In this document: positions 26,100 through 34,326 of the stretch, piece after piece | How positions within the stretch are numbered: position 1 is the first letter of the stretch | How the letters are laid out: each line of letters opens with the position of its first letter | Source of the DNA: an uncultured Prevotella sp. | Lineage (GTDB): Bacteria; Bacteroidota; Bacteroidia; Bacteroidales; Bacteroidaceae | Length of the DNA: 41,817 bases | Reading direction: 5' to 3' | NCBI GenBank assembly: GCA_902798285.1 | Contig: CADBVZ010000003.1 | Location: 1 to 41,817 of the forward strand | Notes under the pieces: model-generated | The model's input: only the letters and a program-made list of their open reading frames with translations | Told to the model about the DNA's origin: nothing | Database searches by the model: none | Translations under genes and position numbers: made by a program

Positions 26100-27221
26100 C
26101 TATCTCACCTGTCTATGTCCTCTGGTATAATTACCTTGGGCAGTGATGTTACCATTTCTATCCTTTTCCACAAAACGGCCATCGCGCTGATCATCTACAT
26201 AAGTACCTTCAAAGCGCTTGCCGTCTTTATCTTCCTCGATGGCTGCACCATTACGTTTGCCATTCTTATACTCGCCCTTAAACTTAGAGCCATCGGCATA
26301 ACGCACGATACACTCTCCGTGGGGCTGTCCGTTCTTAAACATGCCCTCTACGGTGTCGCCATTCTTCTTCGTAAGTTTTCCACGACCGTCCTGCTTATCA
26401 GCTTTCCACTGACCCACATAACTATCGCCACTCTTCCAGGTAAATGTACCCTGTCCGTGCTTATCGCCGTTCTGGAACTGACCCGTGTACTTATCGCCGT
26501 TGGCATACTTGAAGATGCCCGAACCTGTACGCTCACCACGCACGTAATCGCCTTCATATACATCGCCGTTCTGGAACTTGTAGATGCCTCTACCATTCAT
26601 CTCATCATCGAGCCACTGACCGATATACACATCACCATTGGCATATTTGAATGTACCCTTTCCTGAGCACATATTGTCTTTCCACTCACCATCGTAAGTC
26701 GAACCGTCGCCCCAGTCGAAGAATCCCTTACCGTTCTTCTTATCATTCAGCCAGTCACCACGATAGAAAGCTCCGCCAGCAAAGGTATAGATACCCTTGC
26801 CCGATCGCTTGTCCTGCTTCCAGTCACCATCATACTTATCACCATTGAAATAGTACATAATACCATGACCATGCTGATAATCGCGGAACCACAGTCCTTC
26901 GTAGCGGTTATTATTCGAGAAGTAATAGGTACCATTACCATGTTGCTGGTCCTGGAACCACTCGCCTTCATATTTCTCACCATCAAAGAATGTATAAATA
27001 CCAAAACCTTGGCGCTTACCTTTCACGTACTCGCCTTCGTAGATATTGCCATTCTTATACTGTACTTTGCCTTTTCCGTGGGGTTTACCCAACATCATTT
27101 CTCCCTGATAGTCTCCGCCATCCTTTGTAGTTGTAGAACCCAGTGAAATTTTCTGTGCGCCCACCGATAGAGGTAGGATGAGTGACATCAGGAGTGTTAT
27201 TGTTAGTCTTTTATATTGCAT
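26100..27221 (-). CDS. Secreted MORN-repeat protein
   Basis: 373 residues from ATG 27221; a start at 27293 would precede the promoter at 27251-27282. The signal peptide (LLMSLILPLSVGAQ) is followed by about 14 unbroken 23-residue MORN repeats of the form YEGEW-x6-GKGxYxFxNGDxY, then a short basic tail. MORN arrays form rigid beta-hairpin rods that bind lipids or proteins. With the signal peptide this one should be periplasmic or surface exposed, unlike most eukaryotic MORN proteins. It is the first gene of the operon with YhcH and GlgB. No catalytic domain is attached. Confidence 0.88.
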   Translation of the reverse strand: MQYKRLTITLLMSLILPLSVGAQKISLGSTTTKDGGDYQGEMMLGKPHGKGKVQYKNGNIYEGEYVKGKRQGFGIYTFFDGEKYEGEWFQDQQHGNGTYYFSNNNRYEGLWFRDYQHGHGIMYYFNGDKYDGDWKQDKRSGKGIYTFAGGAFYRGDWLNDKKNGKGFFDWGDGSTYDGEWKDNMCSGKGTFKYANGDVYIGQWLDDEMNGRGIYKFQNGDVYEGDYVRGERTGSGIFKYANGDKYTGQFQNGDKHGQGTFTWKSGDSYVGQWKADKQDGRGKLTKKNGDTVEGMFKNGQPHGECIVRYADGSKFKGEYKNGKRNGAAIEEDKDGKRFEGTYVDDQRDGRFVEKDRNGNITAQGNYTRGHRQVR

Positions 27222-27250
27222 GATAGTCTGTATCTTAGTAATTACAACTG

Positions 27251-27282
27251 CAAATGTAGTGCTTTTTTCCGACTTTGGCAAA
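27251..27282 (-). promoter_or_regulatory. Promoter of the MORN-yhcH-glgB operon
   Basis: On the minus strand TTTG (27279-27282), a 20-base spacer, TACATTTG (27251-27258). It places the start near 27245 and supports ATG 27221. Confidence 0.78.
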
Positions 27283-27308
27283 AAAAAGCACATATATTAA
27301 TATAATTT

Positions 27309-27336
27309 TTCAATTTTCAATCTTCAATTCTCACTT
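27309..27336. repeat. Heptad array upstream of kdsB
   Basis: Units TTCAATT, TTCAATC, TTCAATT, CTCACTT: the inverted form of the ATTGAAA family. It occupies the region where the -33 element of kdsB would lie. Confidence 0.7.
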
Positions 27337-27344
27337 TTTATTTC

Positions 27345-27352
27345 TACCTTTG
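27345..27352 (+). promoter_or_regulatory. -7 box of kdsB
   Basis: TACCTTTG ends 8 bases before the kdsB ATG at 27361. The transcript would have almost no leader. The -33 position is filled by the heptad array and has no clear TTTG. Confidence 0.6.
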
Positions 27353-27360
27353 CAAGCGTT

Positions 27361-28104
27361 ATGAAGTTTATGGCTATTATTCCTGCCCGCTATGCGTCTA
27401 CACGCTTCCCGGGTAAGCCGCTGGCAGTTCTCGGCGGAAAGACTGTCATCCAGAGAGTTTATGAGCAGGTGTCCAGTCTGCTCGACGAAGTATATGTGGC
27501 TACCGACGACGAGCGCATCTTCCAGGCTGTCGAGTCCTTTGGCGGACGAGCCGTTATGACACGCACAGACCATAAGAGTGGTACCGACCGTATTGAGGAA
27601 GCTGCAGAGAAGATCGGCTCCGATGCCGACGTCATTATCAATGTGCAAGGTGATGAACCATTCATCCAGCCCTCACAGATCGAGACACTCATGCATCTCT
27701 TCGATGCCCCAGAGACTCAGATAGGTACGCTTGGTAAACGCTTCGAGACCATCGAGGGTGTCGAGAATCCCAACTCACCCAAGATCGTTACCGACAATCG
27801 TGGTTTCGCGCTCTACTTCAGCCGTAGTCCCATTCCCTATGTTCGTGGCATCGATCGCAACCTGTGGCTCGAAGCTTATCCGTTCCTGAAGCACTTAGGC
27901 ATCTATGCCTACCGTCGTGAAGTGCTTCGCGAGGTTACCCAGTTGCCTCAGGGCCGTCTCGAGAAGGCCGAGAGTCTGGAACAACTCCGTTGGCTCGAGA
28001 ATGGGTATCGCATCCGTGTAGGACTTACTGATGTCGAGACCGTTGGCATCGATACTCCCGAAGACCTTCAGCGAGCCGAGGAGTTCCTCGCTCAGCAAGC
28101 ATAA
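27361..28104 (+). CDS. kdsB: CMP-KDO synthetase
   Basis: 247 residues, normal length. Transfers CMP from CTP to 3-deoxy-manno-octulosonate for lipopolysaccharide core synthesis, in the cytosol. Recognised by the N-terminal nucleotide loop IIPARYASTRFPGKPL, VATDDERI, GGRAVMTRTDHKSGTDRI, the metal site NVQGDEPFI, and the C-terminal GYRIRVG. Probably leaderless or nearly so (see 27345-27352). Convergent with the DnaJ-like gene, sharing the hairpin at 28108-28143. Confidence 0.94.
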   Translation: MKFMAIIPARYASTRFPGKPLAVLGGKTVIQRVYEQVSSLLDEVYVATDDERIFQAVESFGGRAVMTRTDHKSGTDRIEEAAEKIGSDADVIINVQGDEPFIQPSQIETLMHLFDAPETQIGTLGKRFETIEGVENPNSPKIVTDNRGFALYFSRSPIPYVRGIDRNLWLEAYPFLKHLGIYAYRREVLREVTQLPQGRLEKAESLEQLRWLENGYRIRVGLTDVETVGIDTPEDLQRAEEFLAQQA

Positions 28105-28107
28105 AGC

Positions 28108-28143
28108 AAATGAAAGGCTCGCCTTAGTGCGAGCCTTTCATTT
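28108..28143. terminator. Bidirectional hairpin, kdsB and the dnaJ-like gene
   Basis: A perfect 15-bp stem (28108-28122 with 28129-28143) with a 6-base loop. AAATGAAAGG at one end gives T-rich tails in both directions. It encodes the last residues (MKGSH) and carries the stop codon of the dnaJ-like gene in its loop. Confidence 0.88.
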
Positions 28144-28861
28144 CTCTTAATAGTTCTTTCTGATGCTCCGTCAGGTTCGTGGGCAGTTTCACTTGATAGG
28201 TGATAATCAAATCACCAAAGGTGCCATCGCCTCTGTCATAGCCCTTTCCACGCAGACGAACCTTCGTACCAGGCTGTGTTTCTGGTTTGATCTTCATCTT
28301 CACCTTCTGTCCGTTCGATAGCGTCAGCATCACCTCGCCACCAAGCAAGGCCGTATAAAGGTCTATGCTCACGTTGGCATTCATCTCGCCCGAACTTGTG
28401 CGAGCCTGACGCCCATAACCTTGTCCGCCACCGAAACCTGAGGCGCCGTTGCCACCAAAGCCTTGGAATCCGCCGAATCCCCCACCCGCTTGACCTTTCC
28501 GGCCAAACAAGCTTTCGAAGAACGAGCTGAAACCACCACCCTGAGTAAACTGCGAGAAGTCGAATCCGCCAAACGGATTACCTCCGCCAGCACCTCCGTA
28601 ACTACCTCCACCGCCGAAGCCACCAAATGCATCGGCCTGTTTCCATTGCTCACCATACTGATCGTACTTCTTGCGCTTCTCAGGATCGCCAATGACGTCA
28701 TACGCCTCCTGCAGTGCCTGAAACTTCGCCTGCGCCTTTGGATCATCGGGGTGCAGGTCAGGATGAAACTGTTTTGCCCGCTTCAGGTATGCCTTTTTCA
28801 CATCCTTCTGCGGTATCGTTTTATCAACGCCTAGAATCTTGTAATAGTCTATAAATGCCAT
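28124..28861 (-). CDS. DnaJ/CbpA-like J-domain protein
   Basis: 245 residues. The J domain (residues 1-68) has the HPD tripeptide in FHPDLHPDD, needed to stimulate Hsp70 ATPase. A long Gly/Phe-rich linker (about 78-155, with [12 protein letters not shown]) precedes one substrate-binding domain ([39 protein letters not shown]). No zinc-finger region, and only part of the usual pair of C-terminal domains, so it is a short CbpA-type class B co-chaperone. A clear AAGGAGG ribosome site lies at 28870-28876. Confidence 0.88.
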   Translation of the reverse strand: MAFIDYYKILGVDKTIPQKDVKKAYLKRAKQFHPDLHPDDPKAQAKFQALQEAYDVIGDPEKRKKYDQYGEQWKQADAFGGFGGGGSYGGAGGGNPFGGFDFSQFTQGGGFSSFFESLFGRKGQAGGGFGGFQGFGGNGASGFGGGQGYGRQARTSSGEMNANVSIDLYTALLGGEVMLTLSNGQKVKMKIKPETQPGTKVRLRGKGYDRGDGTFGDLIITYQVKLPTNLTEHQKELLREMKGSH

Positions 28862-28869
28862 AAAAATGT

Positions 28870-28876
28870 CCTCCTT
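28870..28876 (-). promoter_or_regulatory. Strong Shine-Dalgarno of the dnaJ-like gene
   Basis: AAGGAGG on the minus strand, 8 bases before ATG 28861. It stands out because most genes in this window have no recognisable Shine-Dalgarno, as is common in Bacteroidota. Confidence 0.75.
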
Positions 28877-28930
28877 ATCCTTTAATTGTTATTTTTCTGA
28901 AAATAATACTGCAAAAAGTGTGCCTAAATG

Positions 28931-28961
28931 TTGCAAAAACGCCATATTTTTTATATTTTTG
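28931..28961 (+). promoter_or_regulatory. Promoter of the phosphatase-nudC operon
   Basis: TTG 28931-28933, a 20-base spacer, TATTTTTG 28954-28961. It places the start near 28968, so ATG 28986 is the right start and a longer frame from 28866 is not used. Confidence 0.68.
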
Positions 28962-28985
28962 TACCCGAAATCATATCAACAACAT

Positions 28986-30752
28986 ATGAAGAAACTAGTT
29001 ATCATCGCTCTCGCTATGCTTTCAACCGCATATCCCGTGAAGGCAGGAAATACGAAGACCGTCAAGTTGAAGGTCATCGAAACCAGCGACGTTCACGGAC
29101 ACTTCTTCCCTTGGGACTTTATGGAAGGTCGCCCCATCAAGGGTACCCTCGTACGCGCAAATACCTATATTAAAAAGCAGCGTGCACACTATAAGGACCA
29201 TCTGTTACTCATCGACAATGGCGACATTCTGCAGGGTCAGCCCTGTGTGTATTGGTCCAATTATGTCATGCCCGAGGATGAGAACCTTGCTGCTCAGGTC
29301 ATCAACTATATGGAGTATGATGCCGAGACTGTGGGTAATCACGATATCGAGCCTGGCCATAAGGTTTACGACAAGTGGATTCGCGAAGTGCGTTGCCCCC
29401 TTCTGGGTGCCAACATCGTGAAGGAAGAATTCAAGAATGCTGAGGCTCATCCCGAGCATATCTACGACGGATTGCAACCTTATTCCGTTCATCAGATCGA
29501 TGGCGTCAAGATTGTGGTGCTGGGCATGCTTACCCCCGCCATTCCCCACTGGCTCAACCACTCCATCTGGAAAGGTATGGAGTTCGAGGATATGGTGAAG
29601 TGCGCCCGTAAGTGGGTGAAGTATATTCAGGATGTCGAGAAGCCCGACTTGCTCTTCGGTCTTTTCCACTCCGGACTCAATGGCGGCATCAAGACAGCCG
29701 ACTATGAAGAGGATGCCACAGAGGCTGTAGCCCAGGAGGTTCCAGGCTTCGACATTATCTTCTTCGGACACGACCATCAGGTTCATAATCAGTGGATTAC
29801 CAACAAGGATGGTGGTCAGGTTCTTTGCATCGATCCCAGCTGTTATGTCAAGAATGTGGCTGAGGCCGAAATAGCTCTTACCTATAAGGACGGCCAACTC
29901 ACCAAGAAGAATATCTCTGGCAAAATCATCGACGTGACCAACGAGAAAATCGACAAGCAGATGCTCGCCCACTTCCAGCCTAAGATCGACGAGGTGAAGG
30001 CTTACTGCAGTCGCAAGATAGGCCGATTCGAGCATCCCGTTTACTCACGCGATGGCTTCTTTGGCAACTCCGCCTTTACCGATCTCATCCACAACTTGCA
30101 GCTGCAGATTTCGGGTGCCGACATATCGTTCAATGCCCCTTTAGCATTCGATAATACCATTGAGGCCGGCGAGGTCACTCAGGCCGATATGTTCAAGCTC
30201 TACCGCTTTGAGAACCTCATGTTCGTGCTCCGCATGACGGGCGAGGAAATCTATAAGTACCTAGAGTTCTCTTACAGCAAATGGGCCAACACCATGAAGT
30301 CGGCTAATGATCATGCCCTGTTGCTCAACGACAACTCTAAGGGCGATCAGCAGCGCTCAGGCTTCCTGCATTACACCTTTAATTTCGATTCTGCTGCTGG
30401 TGTCGACTACGAAGTCGACCTTACCCGACCTGTAGGCTATAAGGTTCGCATTCTGAAGATGTCGAACGGCGAACCCTTCGACATGAAGAAGTGGTATAAG
30501 GTAGTGATGAACAGCTATCGCGCCAATGGTGGTGGCGAGTTGCTCACCCTCGGAGCCGGTATCCCTCAGGATTCGCTCGAGAGTCGTGTCATCTTCCATA
30601 CCGAAATGGACCAGCGTCACTATCTTACAGAAGAGATTCATCGCCTCGGATCCGTCGATCCGATGCCCAACCATAACTGGCGTTTCGTTCCTGAGTCATG
30701 GGCTGTTCCTGCCCTCGCTCGCGATCGCAAACAATTATTCGGAAACAGATAA
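28986..30752 (+). CDS. Exported metallophosphatase / 5'-nucleotidase
   Basis: 588 residues, start decided by the promoter just upstream. A signal peptide (LVIIALAMLSTAYPVKAG) is followed by a calcineurin-like metallophosphatase domain: D35 and H37 in SDVHGHF, GD in DNGDILQG near 78, GNHDIE near 118, and GHDHQ near 260. The C-terminal 5'-nucleotidase domain starts near 370 (NAPLAFDNTIEAGEVTQADMF, then RMTGEEIYKYLEFS). This is the UshA/CpdB-like family that hydrolyses nucleotides or cyclic nucleotides in the periplasm. The precise substrate is not deducible. The stop abuts the nudC start. Confidence 0.88.
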   Translation: MKKLVIIALAMLSTAYPVKAGNTKTVKLKVIETSDVHGHFFPWDFMEGRPIKGTLVRANTYIKKQRAHYKDHLLLIDNGDILQGQPCVYWSNYVMPEDENLAAQVINYMEYDAETVGNHDIEPGHKVYDKWIREVRCPLLGANIVKEEFKNAEAHPEHIYDGLQPYSVHQIDGVKIVVLGMLTPAIPHWLNHSIWKGMEFEDMVKCARKWVKYIQDVEKPDLLFGLFHSGLNGGIKTADYEEDATEAVAQEVPGFDIIFFGHDHQVHNQWITNKDGGQVLCIDPSCYVKNVAEAEIALTYKDGQLTKKNISGKIIDVTNEKIDKQMLAHFQPKIDEVKAYCSRKIGRFEHPVYSRDGFFGNSAFTDLIHNLQLQISGADISFNAPLAFDNTIEAGEVTQADMFKLYRFENLMFVLRMTGEEIYKYLEFSYSKWANTMKSANDHALLLNDNSKGDQQRSGFLHYTFNFDSAAGVDYEVDLTRPVGYKVRILKMSNGEPFDMKKWYKVVMNSYRANGGGELLTLGAGIPQDSLESRVIFHTEMDQRHYLTEEIHRLGSVDPMPNHNWRFVPESWAVPALARDRKQLFGNR

Positions 30753-31523
30753 ATGAAAAAGTACTATTTCGTCTTCTGCAAAGAAGACTTGCTGTTAGAG
30801 CGCAAGCCTGACGGCACTTATACCATACCCCTCCAGCAGGAGCCACCCACTGAGGTGAAGCCCTGGACCCATCAGATGAACATCACTCCCATGGACGATG
30901 GCACACCTGTCATCACCTATCGCATTGATAATCCTGTTACTGATAGCGATCGTTTCGAGATGATTGGTCTTCGCCAGTCATATTACAAACTTGAGCGCCC
31001 TCTCTACCTCAAGGCCGGCAAATGCCAGGAACTGCTCTATTGGGATTCTAACACCAAGTTCTGTGGCATCTGTGGTGCCCCCATGCGCATGGATACCGAT
31101 ATTTCCAAGAAGTGTACCCAGTGTGGCAAGGAGATTTGGCCCCAGCTGGCTACGGCCGTCATCGTGCTCATCCATAAGGGCGACGAGGTGCTGCTGGTAC
31201 GTGCCAAGAATTTCCGTCGCGATTTCTTCGGTCTCGTAGCAGGCTTTGTGGAGACAGGTGAGACACTCGAGGAAGCTGTAGCTCGTGAGGCCCTCGAGGA
31301 AACGGGCGTCACTATTACCAACATCCGCTACTTCGCCTCCCAGCCTTGGCCCTATCCCTGTGGACTGATGGTAGGCTTTAATGCCGACTATGTTTCGGGC
31401 GAGATTCATCTCCAAGCCAGCGAGATAGCCAAAGGCGGCTGGTTCCGCAAGGATAACCTCCCTAACATCCCCGAGCCCCTCTCCATCGCTCGCATGTTGC
31501 TCGATGCATGGATCAATGAATAA
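30753..31523 (+). CDS. nudC: NAD(+) diphosphatase NudC
   Basis: 256 residues. Hydrolyses NADH to NMNH and AMP, and in several bacteria removes NAD caps from RNA. A zinc ribbon (CGICGAP and CTQCGKE, near residues 107 and 125) precedes the Nudix box GFVETGETLEEAVAREALEE. The NudC signature SQPWPYPCGLMVGF follows it. The start abuts the phosphatase stop, and a hairpin follows its own stop. Co-expression with an exported nucleotidase suggests nucleotide salvage. Confidence 0.92.
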   Translation: MKKYYFVFCKEDLLLERKPDGTYTIPLQQEPPTEVKPWTHQMNITPMDDGTPVITYRIDNPVTDSDRFEMIGLRQSYYKLERPLYLKAGKCQELLYWDSNTKFCGICGAPMRMDTDISKKCTQCGKEIWPQLATAVIVLIHKGDEVLLVRAKNFRRDFFGLVAGFVETGETLEEAVAREALEETGVTITNIRYFASQPWPYPCGLMVGFNADYVSGEIHLQASEIAKGGWFRKDNLPNIPEPLSIARMLLDAWINE

Positions 31524-31557
31524 TAATAGCCCCACCGGTTGGCGGGGCTTTATTATT
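31524..31557 (+). terminator. Hairpin after nudC, overlapping the convergent stop
   Basis: TAATAATAGCCCC and GGGGCTTTATTATTA form a long stem around CC-GGTT-GG. The right flank overlaps the stop codon of the minus-strand operon, so it probably ends transcription from both sides. Confidence 0.8.
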
Positions 31558-32125
31558 ACATATAAACTTCTATTTGCACTGCGTAGAGTCCACTCTCTTG
31601 CTGCTCTGGCGGATAGATCACATAATCCGTCTGCAACTCATTTTCCACCCAGGGCGATTGAATATACAGCTTCCCGTCATTACCCTTCATGTTCACGTAG
31701 TATGTCTTGCCCTCATACTCAAAGGGTTCTGTCCTCGCTGCAGTCTTCATAAACACCTTCGCACGTGCATCGCTCACGAACCAAAGCCATCCCTGCTGCG
31801 ACGTGTCGAGTTGCATCTTAAAGTAGAATCCGCGTGTGCTCGTAGGCTTCAGCCTATAACCGTCATCCGTCTTCTCGCCCTTTTCGTAGTCGTGACCGTA
31901 GGCGTAGGTGTAATACGACATATCCTCGTCGCTATCCTCCGTCATATAGAGAAACTTCATGCCGCTGCCAGCCTCTGCCACATCGCTCTCCGAGTAGTGT
32001 TTCATCAATACCAGCAATTGCTTCACCGAGAGCTCCGACGTAGCTGGTTTCTTTACCAGCTCCTGCCCCATAGCACTTATGGCGATGCACGCCATCGTGC
32101 AAATGATTAAAAACCTTCTTTTCAT
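31556..32125 (-). CDS. Exported protein of unknown function
   Basis: 189 residues. The N-terminus (KRRFLIICTMACIAISAMGQ) is a signal peptide with a cleavage-like AMG-Q end. The remainder has no recognised domain: a Tyr/Asp-rich centre (MSYYTYAYGHDYEKGEK), then an alternating-strand part with GFYFKMQLD and GWLWFVSDAR. It probably folds as a small periplasmic beta protein. It is the last gene of the minus-strand operon, 10 bases after the SLC13 transporter, so it may be a periplasmic partner; that is inference. Confidence 0.6.
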   Translation of the reverse strand: MKRRFLIICTMACIAISAMGQELVKKPATSELSVKQLLVLMKHYSESDVAEAGSGMKFLYMTEDSDEDMSYYTYAYGHDYEKGEKTDDGYRLKPTSTRGFYFKMQLDTSQQGWLWFVSDARAKVFMKTAARTEPFEYEGKTYYVNMKGNDGKLYIQSPWVENELQTDYVIYPPEQQESGLYAVQIEVYM

Positions 32126-32135
32126 ACAATCTGTA

Positions 32136-33935
32136 TTAAGGAATAAGTGGTGTTAATGGATATACAATGTTCACAATAAAGATGTTGGCAGCCAGGATGA
32201 TGATGTTCATCAGCAGTCCTATACGCATAAAGTCGCTGAATCGATAGCCGCCTGGGCCATACACCAGCATGTGGGTAGGCGAACCAATCGGCGTGGCGAA
32301 ACTCGAGCTCACACTCACCATCAGGGCGATGAGGAAGGTATAAGGCTCATAGCCCAGCTTCTCTGCAGCCTCATACATGATGGGGAAGAACATCGCACCC
32401 GCAGCCGTATTAGAAATAAACTCCGTGATGAACGTTCCCACGAAACAGATAGCCGTCATCACCACAATCGGATTCGTGCCACAAACATCCAGTATGCCCA
32501 TGGCCAGCCGCTCGGCGATACCCGTTTTCTGAATAGCCAGACCCAGCACCACACTACCGGCAAACACCATGATGATCTCCCAGTTGATGGCCCGCATGGC
32601 CTGATCCACATTACAGCAACGCAGCAACAGCATAGCCGCAGCAGCAATAAAGGCACACTGCAACAGCGGCATCACACCAAAGGCTGAGAGCGCCACCATC
32701 GCTATCATGATCACTGCCGATATGAGCGTCTTGGGTCCAGTCTTCACCACCTGATCGCTGTCGAAGAAATGCAACTGCGAAGCCAGAGGACCACTGTTAA
32801 CATCCAGTTTCGACGGACAAGACAACAGCAGCGTGTCGCCAGCCTTCAGCACCACCTGACGTGGCGGCTGACTGATGCGTTCGCCTCTGCGTGCTACAGC
32901 AATGAGCGACATATTATTGTCCTTCTCAAACGTGCTGCCGCCAATGGTCTTGCCTATCAGACTGCTGCCGAAGGTCACATAAGCCGTGCGCACAGGATTA
33001 CTCCTGTCTACCTCGCTCAGCGAGAACACATGGTGATCCGAACTTACCAGTCCGTTGCTCTTCAGCATCTCCAGCAACTCGTCTATCTGTCCGGCATATA
33101 CCAATCGGTCGCCACCCATCACATACTCATCCTTGCTAATGGACGCTGGCACATTGTCGAAATGGTACATGCTGATGAGCGAACCACCCTTCACGTCGAG
33201 CAGACCAGTATCGCCCAGCTTCTTACCGATGTATTTATTGTCGGATGGCACCAGCATCTCCAAGGTGTATTCCGATGTGGCCTCGAAAGCCGACTCTGGC
33301 GCCTGACGCTCCGGCAGCAGCTTCCTCATGGCAATCACCGATAGCACGCCAATCACCAAGCAGAACAAACCAGGAATCGTTGTTGCCAACACATTCATCG
33401 CATCGCCCGTCTTGTCGGCATACAGGCCACTGATAATCAGGTTCGGCGGCGTACCTATCAACGTACACACACCACCCATACCCGATGCGTAGCTCAATGG
33501 AATCAGCAGTTTCGAGGGCGACACACCCAGTTTCTTCGACCAAATCTTCACGATGCCCACGAACATGGCCACCACCGTGGTGTTGCTCAGGAATGAACTC
33601 AGTGCAGCCACAGGCAGCATCAGTCTCACCACTGCCTTGCCGTAACTGTTGGGCTGTCCCAGCAGATTGCGCACTATCCATTGCAGCACGCCTGTATACA
33701 TCAAGCCTGCCACTACTACAAACAGCACACCAATCACTACCACCGATGTGGAGCTGAAGCCCGAGAACGCCTCTTTGGCATCGAGCACACCCGTCACGTA
33801 CAGAATGCCGATAGCCGCCAGAAACACCACGTCGGCTCTCAACTTCGTGAACAGCATCGTCGTAAACATGCCCAACACTGTCACAATCGTGATCCAGGCA
33901 TAAAGATTAAAACCTAAAAATTCCACCGTTCCCAT
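32136..33935 (-). CDS. SLC13-family permease with TrkA-C domains
   Basis: 599 residues from ATG 33935; a TTG three codons upstream is less likely. Inner-membrane anion transporter of the divalent-anion:Na+ symporter group. Hydrophobic helices occur in both halves. The two inverted hairpins are visible as GVCTLIGTPPNLIISGLY (near 155) and SSFATPIGSPTHMLVYGPGGY (near 565). Between them about 200 soluble residues carry two TrkA-C (RCK-C) domains (ending near GDRLVYAGQIDELLEM and AGDTLLLSC), which often bind ligands to regulate flux. The substrate (sulfate, phosphate, dicarboxylate) is not deducible. Belongs to the operon starting at 37676. Confidence 0.88.
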   Translation of the reverse strand: MGTVEFLGFNLYAWITIVTVLGMFTTMLFTKLRADVVFLAAIGILYVTGVLDAKEAFSGFSSTSVVVIGVLFVVVAGLMYTGVLQWIVRNLLGQPNSYGKAVVRLMLPVAALSSFLSNTTVVAMFVGIVKIWSKKLGVSPSKLLIPLSYASGMGGVCTLIGTPPNLIISGLYADKTGDAMNVLATTIPGLFCLVIGVLSVIAMRKLLPERQAPESAFEATSEYTLEMLVPSDNKYIGKKLGDTGLLDVKGGSLISMYHFDNVPASISKDEYVMGGDRLVYAGQIDELLEMLKSNGLVSSDHHVFSLSEVDRSNPVRTAYVTFGSSLIGKTIGGSTFEKDNNMSLIAVARRGERISQPPRQVVLKAGDTLLLSCPSKLDVNSGPLASQLHFFDSDQVVKTGPKTLISAVIMIAMVALSAFGVMPLLQCAFIAAAAMLLLRCCNVDQAMRAINWEIIMVFAGSVVLGLAIQKTGIAERLAMGILDVCGTNPIVVMTAICFVGTFITEFISNTAAGAMFFPIMYEAAEKLGYEPYTFLIALMVSVSSSFATPIGSPTHMLVYGPGGYRFSDFMRIGLLMNIIILAANIFIVNIVYPLTPLIP

Positions 33936-33993
33936 AACTGTCAACTATCAATTGTCCGCTCGGCTTTGCCGCTTGGCATCGCCAAGAACTGTC
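33936..33993. repeat. Dispersed repeat with heptads, SLC13/STAS gap
   Basis: AACTGTC, AACTATC and AATTGTC are three in-phase heptads (33936-33956). A GC-richer block with TTTGCCGCTTGGCATC follows, then a further AACTGTC (33987-33993). It fills the gap between the STAS and SLC13 genes. Confidence 0.6.
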
Positions 33994-33996
33994 AAC

Positions 33997-34299
33997 TTAC
34001 TTAAACTCGAAGAGATTAATAAAACCTGTGATGGCAAACACGTTACGTACATCGTCGGTTATACCTTTTATATATACGTGCCCACCCGTTTCCTCAGCAT
34101 GCTGCAGCACGTCGAGGAAGATACGCAGTCCGCTCGACGAGATGTACTCCAGTTTTGTACAGTCAATCACGATGTCCTTACCCGTTACATCATTGAGTGG
34201 ACTCATAGCCTGTGCGGTTTCAGCAGCAGCGGCAGCGTCGAGACAGCCCTCCAGAATGGCAACCACATTGCCTTCGATTTCTTGAATTGTTGTTTTCAT
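33997..34299 (-). CDS. STAS-domain anti-sigma-factor antagonist
   Basis: 100 residues, a lone STAS domain of the SpoIIAA/RsbV type. The phospho-switch serine lies in LEYISSSGLRIFL (near residue 57). Such proteins are phosphorylated by an RsbW-like kinase and dephosphorylated by a PP2C phosphatase; the free form binds the kinase. Both partner activities are predicted in the adjacent protein, 14 bases upstream, which makes this a compact partner-switch set. The sigma factor or other final target is not visible in the window. Confidence 0.9.
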   Translation of the reverse strand: MKTTIQEIEGNVVAILEGCLDAAAAAETAQAMSPLNDVTGKDIVIDCTKLEYISSSGLRIFLDVLQHAEETGGHVYIKGITDDVRNVFAITGFINLFEFK

Positions 34300-34305
34300 A
34301 CTTTT

Positions 34306-34326
34306 TATAATGTTTAATTATTAATG
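34306..34326. repeat. Short heptad array at the phosphatase stop
   Basis: TATAATG, TTTAATT, ATTAATG in phase. It contains the TAA stop of the PP2C-fusion gene. Only three units and AT-rich, so weaker than the other arrays. Confidence 0.5.

Noticed and set aside
27222-27293. Longer N-terminus for the MORN protein
   Set aside because: A -33/-7 promoter pair (27251-27282) lies in this stretch; the signal peptide begins just after ATG 27221.
28866-28985. Longer N-terminus for the metallophosphatase
   Set aside because: The promoter at 28931-28961 lies inside it, and the signal peptide begins at ATG 28986.
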